64,000 nt of DNA from Chelativorans alearensis (GCF_010993735.1 NZ_WQNI01000013.1:186001-250000); one strand, 5' to 3'; positions 29,918 through 38,855 are shown, numbered from the stretch's first letter. Numbers and translations: made by a program. Notes: a model not told the origin generated them from the sequence alone.

Positions 29918-31351
29918 CCCCCAGCGCGTCGATAGACGCGCCTTCGGGGCGAGCGTGAAATCGCTCTGGAAGGGGTAGCAGGGCGAGCGCCGGCGACGGT
30001 TGGCGAGCGCCGGGATGTCCTGGTTGACCGCACCATCGGTGAGGGCCATCAGGTTGGGGTTGGCGAGGGGTGCAAGCTCCGGGGAGAGGTAGCCGGACTT
30101 GACGACGAGCAGGCGCACGGCGTGTGGGTCGAGGCCCAGCCGTTTGAAGTCGGCGAGCCGGTGATAGGGGCGGCGGCGGGCCGCCAGCACAACGTCTATG
30201 CCACCGACGCGCACCACCGCCTGACGCTCGGCTGGGTCGCCCGGATTATCGAGGCGGAGCACCTCGACATCGGCGGCGACATGCGGGCTCGCGGGATCGA
30301 GGCAGCCGCCGATCCGCAACGGAAGGACGGCGCCCTGCCCGGCTTCGAAGCACCGCTCGACGGCCGGCCGGTCCGCGATGCCGGCGACAAGCGCTCCCTG
30401 CCAGTCGCGCGCCATGAGCGCAGCCAGCACGTCGGCCCTGTCGCCCACGCCACCACCGGTGGGATTGTCGCCGGAATCGGCGAGGATGACCGGCGACGTG
30501 CGGGCGGCAACCGCGATCTCCAGCATTTCATCGAGCGCGCCGGTGACGGGGCCGAAGTGGAAGTTTTCGCGCTGGCGCCAATAGGCGAGCGCCAGCTTCT
30601 CTGCCTCTTTCAAGGCGGCAGTCCGGTTCGTGGCGGTGACCACCACTGCTGCTGTGGCGCGCGGCTCGTCCGCCCAGACATAGCCGACCATCAGGTTGGT
30701 GTCCCAGATGCCAGGAACGGCATCGACCTCAGGGAGGGCGGCGTAGAGCGAGCGGGCGGGCTCATCCTCCGTCGAGGTGCGCTCGCCCGGCAGGAGGACG
30801 GGGACCGGCACCCAGGCGACGCCCGGCCTTTCGCCGCTCTTCAGAGCCTTTACCAACATGGCGAAGGCGCGGGCCATCGTCTCCTGCACGTCGATGTGGG
30901 GTGCGGTGCGGTAGGCGGCGAAGATGTCGAGCTGGTCGATGATGGCCTGGCTGACGTTGCCGTGCAGGTCGTAGCTGGCGGCGACGATGCAGCGGGGACC
31001 GACGACGGCGCGGGCGGATAAGATCCAGTCGGCTTCGGCGTCGTCCATGCCTTCGACATTCATGGCGCCGTGCATGGCCAGATGCAGGCCGTCGAGCGGG
31101 AGGGACCTCTTCAGCCGATCCAGGAACTCGGCCTTGAACTGATCGTAAGCCGCACGCGATACGGGGCCGCCGGGCACGGCGCGGGCATGGAAGAGCGGCA
31201 GGAGTTCCACACCGTCGGCCTGGTGCAGGAAGGCGAAGTGGTCGGAGGAAAGGAGCTCCTCACCGCGCAGGATGCGGAAGTCCTCGCGGTTCATCAGCAC
31301 CGGGGAATAAGTGCTGCACTCGGTGTGAATTCCGCCGATGGCGAGGCGCAT
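29903..31351 (-). CDS. M81 family metallopeptidase, paralogue 1 (MlrC-like)
   Basis: A 482-residue M81 protein; the family type is MlrC, the zinc enzyme that cleaves linearised microcystin peptides, but most members have unknown substrates. Visible landmarks are the N-terminal IGGIHTECSTYSP, LHLAMHGAMNVEGMDDAE, the metal-site region SYDLHGNVSQ, and DSGDNPTGGGVGDRADVL at the start of the C-terminal MlrC domain. Last gene of the minus operon, 12 bases after the GH20 gene. A second, quite different M81 lies on the opposite strand at 35989. The C-terminal residues are encoded within the palindromic repeat. Confidence 0.88.
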   Translation of the reverse strand: MRLAIGGIHTECSTYSPVLMNREDFRILRGEELLSSDHFAFLHQADGVELLPLFHARAVPGGPVSRAAYDQFKAEFLDRLKRSLPLDGLHLAMHGAMNVEGMDDAEADWILSARAVVGPRCIVAASYDLHGNVSQAIIDQLDIFAAYRTAPHIDVQETMARAFAMLVKALKSGERPGVAWVPVPVLLPGERTSTEDEPARSLYAALPEVDAVPGIWDTNLMVGYVWADEPRATAAVVVTATNRTAALKEAEKLALAYWRQRENFHFGPVTGALDEMLEIAVAARTSPVILADSGDNPTGGGVGDRADVLAALMARDWQGALVAGIADRPAVERCFEAGQGAVLPLRIGGCLDPASPHVAADVEVLRLDNPGDPAERQAVVRVGGIDVVLAARRRPYHRLADFKRLGLDPHAVRLLVVKSGYLSPELAPLANPNLMALTDGAVNQDIPALANRRRRSPCYPFQSDFTLAPKARLSTRWGILSP

Positions 31352-31363
31352 CCTGCCGTTCCC

Positions 31364-33283
31364 CTAAAGCCGCGGCGACAGGCGGGCGATGGCGCAGAAG
31401 CGCTGCCAGTCCTTGGCTTCGCGCGGGGTCCAGGCGGCTTCCGCGACTGCGGCCAAGCGGGGGAAGACCAGGTGGTTGAAATAGGCCCTGGAGATGAAAT
31501 TCTCCGTCCAGATGCAGGCCTGAATGCCCTTCATCCTTTCCTTCAGCGCTTCAGGGAAATCGCCCTCGGCCTCGTATTCGTAGGTGTGTTTCGGCGGCAC
31601 GGTGCCGGCCCAGCTTGCGCCAGGTTCCTGCCAGGCCTCCGCCTGCACCATGTCGAGGTAATAGGCCTGGCCGGGCGTCATGACGACGTCGTAGCCCTCT
31701 TCGGCGAGTTCGATGCCGACCTTGGGGCTCTGCCAGGCCATCAGAAGCGTGCCTTCCGGGTCGACGCCGCCGCCGTGGGAGACCTCATTCCAGCCGGCCA
31801 GCCGGCGGCCACGCTCGGCGAGCATGTCCTTGATCTTGCGCATGAAGAAGGACTGCAGGCCGAAGGTGCCTTCAATCCCCTCCTTCTCCATCAGTGCGCG
31901 GGCCAACGGCGAATGAAGCCAGGCGCCGTCCGCCACCTCGTCGCCGCCGATGTGGATATACTGCGCGGGGAACAGTTGCACCATCTCGTCGAATACCTTG
32001 CCCAGCACCTCGTATGTGAAGGGGATTGCGGGGTTGAGCGCGTTGTTGGGGTAGCCCTGGACGGAAAAGTAGCTTTCGGGCGCTTCCTGGCCGTCGACCA
32101 GATCCGGCAGGGAGACGAGCATGGCTTCGGAATGACCGGGGATGTCGACCTCGGGGACGACCTCCACATGGAGCGCTGCCGCGTGCGCGACGAGGGCGCG
32201 GACGTCCTCTTGCCGGTAGAAGCCCTCGCGGGTGTCGGCGCCATCGCCGAGCTGGGGGATCAGCGGGCCGTCCGGGCCGCGCCGGCTGCCGATCCCGGTC
32301 AGCTGCGGATAGGCCTTGATCTCGAGGCGCCAGGCCTCGTCGTCCGTCAGGTGCCAGTGGAAGATGTTGAGCTTGTTCCAGGCGAGGATGTCGATGAAGC
32401 GGCGCACGTCTTCCACTGGGAAGAACTGACGCGAGACGTCGAGGTGCGATCCGCGCCAGGAATAGCGCGGCGCGTCGGTGACGGTGCCCGATGCGGGGAA
32501 CTTGAAGGTGGCGGGATCGGTGCGGGCGCCGTTAAGAAGCTGGGCGAGGCTGACAAGACCGTAGAAGCGGCCAGCGGGACCGCCATAGGTGAGCTCGACG
32601 CGATCCAACGTGAAGCGAAGCGCATAGGCCTCCCGCCCGAGGACGGCACTCTCCTCGATGGCAACAGGCCTGCCACCGGGTACTTCCGCCAGGCTGAAGG
32701 GGACATGGGCGGCGGGGAAGAGCCGCTGGAACAGCGCGAGCGCGGTGGCGACGGCACGGAGATCATCGCTGCCGGCGCCGGCTTGCGGGTAAAGGGCGAC
32801 CGGAACGGCGTCGCTGGCGGCGAGATTGCAGGAGGCTGGCCAGGGGAGGAGGACGAAGGGCTCCGAGACCGCGCCCTGCGGCAGCAGCACGGGCGGTAGC
32901 GCGCTTTCCCGTCCTTCCAGCATGAGGTCGCCGAAGGAGACGGGCAGATGGCGGCCGTCGCTCAGGGTGAGGTAAGCGGACTTCGCGCCATCGGAGCAGT
33001 GAACCGCAGGGCGCGTCAAGCCTTCGACGGTGAAGGTCCAGGTTCCGCCGGGCGCAAGTTCAAGGCCGGATGGCGGGGCGTATTGGTGGAAGTTGGCGTG
33101 GCGGCGCAGAAGCGTGGCGTTCTCGCAGTGGTGGTCGGCCGCGGTGCGGGTAAGCGAGGTGTAGGCGAACTTGAAGTCCCGCACCGTCTCGCCCGACAGG
33201 TTGAACAGCGTGAACTTCAGGCGGCCGGCGGAGTTCTCGATCGGCAGCCATGAGCATTCCACTCGGAAAGGCGCGGTAAGCAT
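31364..33283 (-). CDS. Beta-N-acetylhexosaminidase, glycoside hydrolase family 20
   Basis: Releases terminal GlcNAc or GalNAc from beta-linked conjugates by substrate-assisted catalysis. 639 residues: an N-terminal beta-rich domain, then the catalytic barrel with RGSHLDVSRQFFPVEDVRRFID, NIFHWHLTDDEAWR and the catalytic Asp-Glu pair in IHIGGDEVADGAWL. No signal peptide is visible (MLTAPFRVECSWLP), so it is probably cytosolic and acts on imported chitobiose-like or glycopeptide substrates. Ten bases downstream of the SDR gene in the same operon. Confidence 0.9.
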   Translation of the reverse strand: MLTAPFRVECSWLPIENSAGRLKFTLFNLSGETVRDFKFAYTSLTRTAADHHCENATLLRRHANFHQYAPPSGLELAPGGTWTFTVEGLTRPAVHCSDGAKSAYLTLSDGRHLPVSFGDLMLEGRESALPPVLLPQGAVSEPFVLLPWPASCNLAASDAVPVALYPQAGAGSDDLRAVATALALFQRLFPAAHVPFSLAEVPGGRPVAIEESAVLGREAYALRFTLDRVELTYGGPAGRFYGLVSLAQLLNGARTDPATFKFPASGTVTDAPRYSWRGSHLDVSRQFFPVEDVRRFIDILAWNKLNIFHWHLTDDEAWRLEIKAYPQLTGIGSRRGPDGPLIPQLGDGADTREGFYRQEDVRALVAHAAALHVEVVPEVDIPGHSEAMLVSLPDLVDGQEAPESYFSVQGYPNNALNPAIPFTYEVLGKVFDEMVQLFPAQYIHIGGDEVADGAWLHSPLARALMEKEGIEGTFGLQSFFMRKIKDMLAERGRRLAGWNEVSHGGGVDPEGTLLMAWQSPKVGIELAEEGYDVVMTPGQAYYLDMVQAEAWQEPGASWAGTVPPKHTYEYEAEGDFPEALKERMKGIQACIWTENFISRAYFNHLVFPRLAAVAEAAWTPREAKDWQRFCAIARLSPRL

Positions 33284-33293
33284 GGGGAAACCT

Positions 33294-34070
33294 TCAGTAC
33301 ATGGAGGATTGGGAGAAGGTGCGGGCGAGCTCGGCCTGGCCGGCGGTCAGGCCGCAATCGACGGGGAGGCAGGTGCCGGTGATGGCGGCGGCAAGGGGGC
33401 TTGCCAGGAACTTCACGGCGTTGGCGACGTCCTCGGGCGAGGCTATGCGCTGCAGGGGATACCAGCGGCGGGCCTCCTCGAAGACGTTGGGGTTGGCGGC
33501 CGCGCGGGCGTCCCACGCCTGCGTCCGCACCGTGCCGGGGGCGACGGCGTTGGCGCGGATGCCGAACTTGCCGTATTCGACGGCGATCAGCTTGGTGAGG
33601 TGGATCAAGCCGGCCTTGGCGGCGGAGTAGGCGGGATGGCCGAAGACCTGCAGGCCGTTGACGGAAGCGATGTTGACGACGGCGCCTTGCGATTTCCTGA
33701 GGGCTTCCTCGAAGGCCTTGAAGCAGAGGAAGGCCGCTTCAAGGTTGAGCGCGATGTCCTTCTGCCAGTTCTCGGCCGTCGTCTCCTGAAGCGAGGCGTC
33801 GCGTGCAGCACCGGCGTTGTTGACGAGGGTCCTGACCGTTCCATGACGCGCGGCCTCGGCGGCAAGCTTGTTCACCGCGTCCCGGTGGGTGACGTCGCAT
33901 TGCGCAGCGATGAAGCGGGCTGTGCCTGCAAGCCCGGCGGCGGCCTTCTCGGCGGCTGCGCCGTCGAGATCGGCCATGACCACCACGTCGTGGTCTTCCG
34001 CCAGCCGGGCGGCGATGGCGCGACCGATGTCGCCCGCCGCTCCGGTCACCACCGCCGCAGATCGCGTCAT
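33294..34070 (-). CDS. Short-chain dehydrogenase/reductase
   Basis: Classical SDR oxidoreductase of 258 residues with the NAD(P) motif TGAAGDIGRAIAARL near residue 10, NNAGAARD, the catalytic Ser in NIASVNG and the YSAAK active-site motif. An Asp (MADLDG) at the end of strand 2 suggests NAD preference. It probably oxidises a sugar or hydroxy-acid intermediate of the operon; the substrate cannot be assigned. Nineteen bases after the rpiR-type gene. Confidence 0.87.
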   Translation of the reverse strand: MTRSAAVVTGAAGDIGRAIAARLAEDHDVVVMADLDGAAAEKAAAGLAGTARFIAAQCDVTHRDAVNKLAAEAARHGTVRTLVNNAGAARDASLQETTAENWQKDIALNLEAAFLCFKAFEEALRKSQGAVVNIASVNGLQVFGHPAYSAAKAGLIHLTKLIAVEYGKFGIRANAVAPGTVRTQAWDARAAANPNVFEEARRWYPLQRIASPEDVANAVKFLASPLAAAITGTCLPVDCGLTAGQAELARTFSQSSMY

Positions 34071-34089
34071 GATGCTCCGTCTCCGAACG

Positions 34090-34953
34090 TCAATCGCCCA
34101 GCAGCTGGCGATCGTCTTCGTCCCTGTGGGTTACCAGTTCTTTCTTGATGCGCCTGAGCGTCACCGCCGCCTGGTCGCGGATGCGGTAGGCGACGACGTT
34201 GGCGATGATGTCGACCAGGGCGAGATAGGCGAAGCGCGTCGATGTCGGCCGGTAGATGTTGGTTCCCTCCGGCAGATCGACGGGAATGGCGAGATCGGCC
34301 GCCTTGGCGATCGGGCTTTCGCTCTGGGCGAAGGCGATGGTGAAGACGCCGCCATCCTGGGCGAGCCGGAAGGCGCGCACCAGCTCCGCGTTGCGCCCCG
34401 AAAAGGACGAGCCCACCAGAACGTCGTCGGGCTGAGCGGCGGCGGCCAGCATGAGCTGCATGCCGTGGTCCGTGCTGGCGGTGACCCGCAGCCCCAGGCG
34501 GAAGAGACGGTTCTGGATCTCGTTGGCGATCATCGAGGAATTGCCGCCGGAGCCGAAGGCATAGATCATCGGCGCGCTGGCGAGGCGCTCCGCCGCTTCG
34601 TCCAGGCGCGCCATGTCGAGGGTGCGGTGGAAGGAAAAGAGCGCGGACTGCGCCTTGGTGACGATATCCTCGGCGACCTCGGCGGAAGAGGCGGTCCTCG
34701 CCTCGGGGCTGAGATAGCGCGCGCCGACATAAGCCGTCTTGGCCAGCCGCACCTTGAAATCGGAGAAGCTTTGGCAGCCGAGCCGGCGGCAGAAGCGCGT
34801 GACCGTCGGCGGGGAGACCTCCACCCGCTTGGCGAGCTCGATGATCGAGGCGTTGACCGCGAAATCGAAGTCGCTGAAGAGGATATCGGCAATGCGCTGC
34901 TCGGCCTGGGACAATTGCCCCTTCCTGTCCTGCAGCATCATCAGAAGGTCCAT
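34090..34953 (-). CDS. MurR/RpiR family transcriptional regulator
   Basis: A 287-residue regulator with an N-terminal HTH_6 domain (residues about 1-77, with IIELAKRVEVSPPTVTRFCRRLGCQSFSDFKVRL) and a C-terminal SIS sugar-phosphate-binding domain (YAFGSGGNSSMIANEIQNRL, VGSSFSGRNAELV). Family members such as MurR control amino-sugar or N-acetylmuramic acid catabolism. ATG 34953 is chosen; the open frame further upstream is a shadow of ridA. Being inside the ridA-SDR-GH20-M81 operon, it is the likely local regulator, with the divergent control region 35367-35466 as target. Confidence 0.92.
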   Translation of the reverse strand: MDLLMMLQDRKGQLSQAEQRIADILFSDFDFAVNASIIELAKRVEVSPPTVTRFCRRLGCQSFSDFKVRLAKTAYVGARYLSPEARTASSAEVAEDIVTKAQSALFSFHRTLDMARLDEAAERLASAPMIYAFGSGGNSSMIANEIQNRLFRLGLRVTASTDHGMQLMLAAAAQPDDVLVGSSFSGRNAELVRAFRLAQDGGVFTIAFAQSESPIAKAADLAIPVDLPEGTNIYRPTSTRFAYLALVDIIANVVAYRIRDQAAVTLRRIKKELVTHRDEDDRQLLGD

Positions 34954-34976
34954 GGGCGCGCTCCCCCCGCTACAAC

Positions 34977-35366
34977 CTATCGATCGCGCGGCTTGTAGGC
35001 GACGCAGTCGATCTCCACCTTGCAGTCGACCATCATACGCGATTGCACGCAGGCGCGTGCCGGCGGATGTTCGCCGAAATACTCCTTGTAGACGCCGTTG
35101 AAGGTCCAGAAGTCGCGCGGATCGTCGAGCCACACGCCGACGCGCACCACGTGCTCCAGCCCGTAGTCCGCTTCCTTCAGGATGGCGATCACGTTCTCGA
35201 TGGTCTTGCGCGACTGAGTGACGATGTTGCCGTCGATGATCTCGCCGTTCTCCATCGCCACCTGGCCCGAGACGTAAAGCCAACCGTCCGCCTCCACCGC
35301 GCGGGCGAAAGGCAGCGACTGGCCGCCGGCACCGGCCTTCTCGGCTCCATAACGCTTGATCGTCAT
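34977..35366 (-). CDS. RidA family protein
   Basis: A 129-residue RidA/YjgF/UK114 protein, a trimeric enamine/imine deaminase family that protects PLP enzymes or acts in catabolic pathways. LPFARAVEADGWLYVSGQ, the central TIENVIAILKEADYGLEHVVRV and ARACVQSRMMVDCKVEIDCVA match the family, including the active-site Arg. ATG 35366 (MTIKRYGAEK) follows a GGAAGG site. First gene of the minus operon; its presence beside a PLP-dependent D-threonine-aldolase-like enzyme suggests it handles the imine released there. Confidence 0.9.
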   Translation of the reverse strand: MTIKRYGAEKAGAGGQSLPFARAVEADGWLYVSGQVAMENGEIIDGNIVTQSRKTIENVIAILKEADYGLEHVVRVGVWLDDPRDFWTFNGVYKEYFGEHPPARACVQSRMMVDCKVEIDCVAYKPRDR

Positions 35367-35382
35367 TCTGGACCTTCCATGC

Positions 35383-35464
35383 AAATTATTTTCCCGTTCA
35401 ATTGACAATTCACCATATCGAGGCGATTTTGGCTAGGCAGAAGAGGCAATTATGAAAAGAATTT
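35383..35464. promoter_or_regulatory. Mirrored GAAAA-N-AATTT sites in the divergent control region
   Basis: The 100 bp between ridA (minus) and the NTF2-like gene (plus) contain AAATTATTTTC at 35383-35393 and GAAAAGAATTT at 35454-35464, which are inverted copies differing at one position, each close to a start codon. Similar A/T-rich boxes lie upstream of the MocA-like gene (45485-45516). They are candidate sites for the RpiR-type regulator; the right box may also serve as ribosome-binding region. Confidence 0.35.
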
Positions 35465-35466
35465 AG

Positions 35467-35961
35467 ATGCGCGACCCCTTCGTCAATCCTTTTCCCTCAT
35501 CCGACACCGCCCGCCACGCCATTTGGACCATGCTGGTTCAGCGCGACATCGACGCCTTCCTGACGGCCGATTGGGGCATGGTCGCCGGCGATTTCGTCGA
35601 AGAGGGCTTCATCGGCATCGACGCCGGCAAGAAGGCCGATCCCGACGCCTGGCACTTGGGCTTCCCGACCCTTGCCGCCTATCGCGACGAGTGGCTGCGG
35701 CAGGCGGAGGATTTCGCCCGCCAGACCTATGGCGAGGACCCGCGCGACGCGATCTTCGCGGCGACGAGGCTGGAGGATATCGAGATCAACGGCGAGACGG
35801 CCCTTGCCCGCAAGAAGTTCGACGGCAGCATCCTCCGCGGCGACGGCACGCGCGACATCATGAAATGGCAGACGCTTTATTACTGCCGTCTCCACGAGGG
35901 GAGATGGAAGATCTCCGGCTTTACCGGCTATCTGCCCAATCCGATGGGCGCGGTGGACTAG
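35467..35961 (+). CDS. NTF2/SnoaL-like protein of unknown function
   Basis: A 164-residue protein without signal peptide. The layout (helical N-terminus TARHAIWTMLVQRDIDAFLTADW, a middle region, then strands ending WQTLYYCRLHEGRWKISGFTGYLP) looks like an NTF2-like/SnoaL cone fold, which serves as isomerase, dehydratase or small-ligand binder. I do not recognise a characterised relative. ATG 35467 starts the plus arm of the divergon, 27 bases before the second M81 gene, so a role in the same pathway is inferred. Confidence 0.65.
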   Translation: MRDPFVNPFPSSDTARHAIWTMLVQRDIDAFLTADWGMVAGDFVEEGFIGIDAGKKADPDAWHLGFPTLAAYRDEWLRQAEDFARQTYGEDPRDAIFAATRLEDIEINGETALARKKFDGSILRGDGTRDIMKWQTLYYCRLHEGRWKISGFTGYLPNPMGAVD

Positions 35962-35988
35962 CACCGGACAAGAAGAAAGGCCGATCGA

Positions 35989-37464
35989 GTGCGTCTGTTC
36001 ACCGCTGCGCTGGCAACCGAGACGAACACGTTTTCGCCCATCTGCATCGACCGCCGGGCCTTCGAGGCCTCGCTTTATGCCCCGCCGGGAGAACACCCGC
36101 CGACGCCGACGCTGTGCACGGCGCCGATCACCGTGGGGCGCAAGGTGGCTGTGGAGAAGGGATGGGAGCTGGTCGAGGGAACCGCCGCCTGGGCCGACCC
36201 TGGCGGGCTGATCAACCGCGAAACCTATGAGGGGCTGCGGGATGAAATCCTGGGGCAGCTCAAAGCGGCGATGCCCGTCGACGGGGTGGTGCTCGGGCTG
36301 CACGGCGCCATGGTGGCGAGCGGCTACGACGACCCGGAGGGGGACCTTCTGGCGCGCATCCGCGAGATCATCGGGACGGACGTGCTCTTGTGCGCGGAGC
36401 TCGACCCGCACAGCCATCTGACGGCGAAGCGCGTTGGGCTTGCCGATTTCTTCGTCGCCTTCAAGGAGTTTCCGCATACGGACTTCGTCGAGCGGGCGGA
36501 GGACCTGTGGCGGATCGCCGTCGACGCGCTGGAGGGGCGGGCGAAGCCGGCGATGTCCGTCTTCGACTGCCGCATGATCGACGTCTTCCCGACCTCGCGG
36601 GAGCCGATGCGCACCTTCGTCGACAGGCTGAAGGCGATCGAGGCGTCGGACCCGGACGTGCTGTCGCTGTCGGTCATCCACGGCTTCATGGCCGGCGACG
36701 TGCCGGAGATGGGGACGAAGATCATCTGCGTCACCGATGACCGGGCGGAGAAGGGGGAGCGGCTGGCGCGGGAATTGGGCATGGAGCTCTTTGACAAGCG
36801 CGGCTCCTTCCTGATGCCGCAGGTGGACGAAAGCCAGGCGGTGGAGGAGGCGCTCGGCACCGCCGGCGGTCCTGTCGTCATCGCCGATATGTGGGACAAT
36901 CCCGGCGGCGGCACGGCGGGGGACGCGACCATTATCCTGGCGGAGCTGCTCGAGCGTGGCGTGAGGGATGCCGCGGTCGGCACCATATGGGACCCGATCG
37001 CCGTGCAGATCTGCATGGCGGCGGGCGAAGGGGCGGAAATCCCGTTGCGCTTCGGGGCGAAATCGGCGCTCGGCACGGGCAATCCCATCGACGGGCATGT
37101 GGAGATCGTGCGGCTGGTGCGCGATGCCGAGATGCGCTTCGGAGAGAGCTTCGCGCCCTTCGGCGATGCGGCGCATATCCGGCTCGACGGTGTCGACGTG
37201 ATCTTGAACACGACGCGGGCGCAGAGCTTCGATCCGAGCCTGTTCGAGGTGATGGGGATCGACCCCAGGGCTCAGAAGATCCTGGTGATCAAGTCGACCA
37301 ACCATTTCTACAGCTCGTTTTCCAAGATCGCCTCGAAAATCATCTATTGCGCCGCCGGCACGCCCTATCCTAACAATCCGGCGAAGACGGCCTATCGCAA
37401 GGCGCGGCGCGATATATGGCCGATGATCCAGGACCCGCACGGGCAGGAGACGGTTTCGGCATGA
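35989..37464 (+). CDS. M81 family metallopeptidase, paralogue 2 (MlrC-like)
   Basis: A 491-residue M81 protein with GTG start (35989, MRLFTAALATETNTFSP). Landmarks are VVLGLHGAMVASGYDDPEGD, the metal-site segment AELDPHSHLTAKR (paralogue 1 has DLHGN here), SVIHGFMAGDVPEMGTK and the C-terminal-domain DMWDNPGGGTAGDATI. It is clearly a different subfamily from paralogue 1 on the opposite strand. Its stop overlaps the start of the D-threonine-aldolase-like gene by four bases (ATGA), so the two are coupled. Confidence 0.9.
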   Translation: MRLFTAALATETNTFSPICIDRRAFEASLYAPPGEHPPTPTLCTAPITVGRKVAVEKGWELVEGTAAWADPGGLINRETYEGLRDEILGQLKAAMPVDGVVLGLHGAMVASGYDDPEGDLLARIREIIGTDVLLCAELDPHSHLTAKRVGLADFFVAFKEFPHTDFVERAEDLWRIAVDALEGRAKPAMSVFDCRMIDVFPTSREPMRTFVDRLKAIEASDPDVLSLSVIHGFMAGDVPEMGTKIICVTDDRAEKGERLARELGMELFDKRGSFLMPQVDESQAVEEALGTAGGPVVIADMWDNPGGGTAGDATIILAELLERGVRDAAVGTIWDPIAVQICMAAGEGAEIPLRFGAKSALGTGNPIDGHVEIVRLVRDAEMRFGESFAPFGDAAHIRLDGVDVILNTTRAQSFDPSLFEVMGIDPRAQKILVIKSTNHFYSSFSKIASKIIYCAAGTPYPNNPAKTAYRKARRDIWPMIQDPHGQETVSA

Positions 37465-38549
37465 ACTCATCAAGGCCCGGAAGCGGCGATCCGGTATCGG
37501 CGCTTTCGACACCGGTGCCGGTGATCGACGAAGATGTCGTGACCGGCAACATCGCACGCGTGCAGGCCTATATGGACGAGCACGGGATCACGTTCCGGCC
37601 GCACATCAAGACGCACAAGATCCTCGCCGTGGCGCAAGCGCAGCGGGCGGCGGGGGCGAAGGGCATCAACTGCCAGAAGGTGACCGAGGCGGAGATATTC
37701 GCCGAGGCCGGCTTCGGCGATATCCTGATCACCTACAACATCCTGGGCGCGGAGAAGCTTGAGCGGCTTGCGGCGCTCAACGGGCGCATCGAGGCGTTGA
37801 AGGTGACCGCCGACAGCGCCGTCACCGTCGAGGGGCTGGCGCAGGCCTTTGCAGCGGAAAGGCCGCTGACGGTGATGGTGGAATGCGACACCGGCGGCGG
37901 GCGCTGCGGGGTGCAGACGCCCGAGGAGGCGCTTTCTCTTGCACAAAAGATCGCCGGCAGCGGGGGGCTTGGCTTCGGCGGGCTGATGACCTATCCGAAA
38001 CCGGGAAGCGCGGCGGCGGTGGAGGCTTGGCTGTCGCGGGCGGTCGATCTGCTGGCGAAGGAGGGCATCCCCTGCCCGGCCGTCAGCAACGGCGGAACGC
38101 CGAGCCTGTTCGAGGCGCACATGGTGCCTTCGGCCACCGAGCACCGGGCCGGCACCTATGTCTACAACGACCGGGCGATGGTGCGGGCGGGGCACTGCAC
38201 GCTCGATCAATGCGCCATGCACATCCTCGCAACGGTAGTCTCGCGGCCGACGCAGGACCGGGCGGTGATCGACGCGGGGTCGAAGGCGCTGACCTCCGAT
38301 CTCCTGGGCTTTTCCGATTTCGGCCATATCGTGGACTATCCGGAGGCCGTCATCTCCGGGCTTTCGGAGGAGCATGGCGTCGTGGACCTCTCGCGGTGCG
38401 CCGGCCGGCGGCCGGAGATCGGCGAGAAGATCCGCATCGTGCCGAACCATACCTGCGTGGTCTCCAACCTCTTTGACGAGATGGTCTTCCACCGGGGCGG
38501 GCGCGTGACGCGTGTGGAGGCGGTCGCGGCGCGCGGGATGGTCTGGTAG
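37461..38549 (+). CDS. D-threonine aldolase / D-serine dehydratase-like PLP enzyme
   Basis: A fold-type III (alanine racemase barrel) PLP enzyme of 362 residues. The Schiff-base Lys lies in FRPHIKTHK near residue 53; substrate and phosphate loops include DTGGGRCGVQT and SNGGTPS. The metal site near the C-terminus reads PNHTCVVSN, that is His-x-Cys, as I recall for eukaryotic-type D-serine dehydratase, rather than the His-x-Asp of Arthrobacter D-threonine aldolase. It would cleave or dehydrate a beta-hydroxy-D-amino acid. ATG 37461 overlaps the M81 stop; this ends the plus operon. Confidence 0.87.
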   Translation: MNSSRPGSGDPVSALSTPVPVIDEDVVTGNIARVQAYMDEHGITFRPHIKTHKILAVAQAQRAAGAKGINCQKVTEAEIFAEAGFGDILITYNILGAEKLERLAALNGRIEALKVTADSAVTVEGLAQAFAAERPLTVMVECDTGGGRCGVQTPEEALSLAQKIAGSGGLGFGGLMTYPKPGSAAAVEAWLSRAVDLLAKEGIPCPAVSNGGTPSLFEAHMVPSATEHRAGTYVYNDRAMVRAGHCTLDQCAMHILATVVSRPTQDRAVIDAGSKALTSDLLGFSDFGHIVDYPEAVISGLSEEHGVVDLSRCAGRRPEIGEKIRIVPNHTCVVSNLFDEMVFHRGGRVTRVEAVAARGMVW

Positions 38550-38855
38550 GCGGCGGCGCCTCCCCTTGTGGGCGAGGGCAGTCGCATGTGAATGGAGTCT
38601 CCGTTCGGCTTTGCCGGGCCCCCACCCTCAATCCCTCCCCTCAAAGGGGAGGGCTATCGCATATGGCGTGCGGCCCCCACTCCATATGCGATGACCCTGC
38701 CCGCAAAGGGGGAGATAGGCGCGCCGCACTCCCGCTTTTACCAGTCTCCCAGCCGTCGCACCCCTGTCAGCATCTGTCAGGAATGTTTTCCTATTACCAT
38801 TCACGCCCCTCCCGACCCGTGCGATAATCCCCGCGCCTGACGAAAGGAGGCAACG
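38550..38855. other. Intergenic region with partial palindromic repeat
   Basis: Between the D-threonine-aldolase-like gene and the unknown protein at 38856. The left half is a degenerate copy of the palindromic repeat (38583-38696); the right half, more A/T-rich (TGTTTTCCTATTACC at about 38785), probably carries the promoter of the next gene. An AGGAGG ribosome-binding site lies at 38846-38851. Confidence 0.5.
38583..38696. repeat. Palindromic intergenic repeat, copy 3 (partial or compound)
   Basis: The left flank and left arm (CGCATGTGAATGGAGTCTCC, then CGGGCCCCCACC and TCCCCTCAAAGGGGAGGG) match copy 2, but the right arm is missing. Instead a second small palindrome follows, with arms GGGCTATCGCATATGG (38652-38667) and CCATATGCGATGACCC, whose outer sequence equals the outer flank of the full element. 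It looks like two recombined or decayed copies. Confidence 0.7.
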
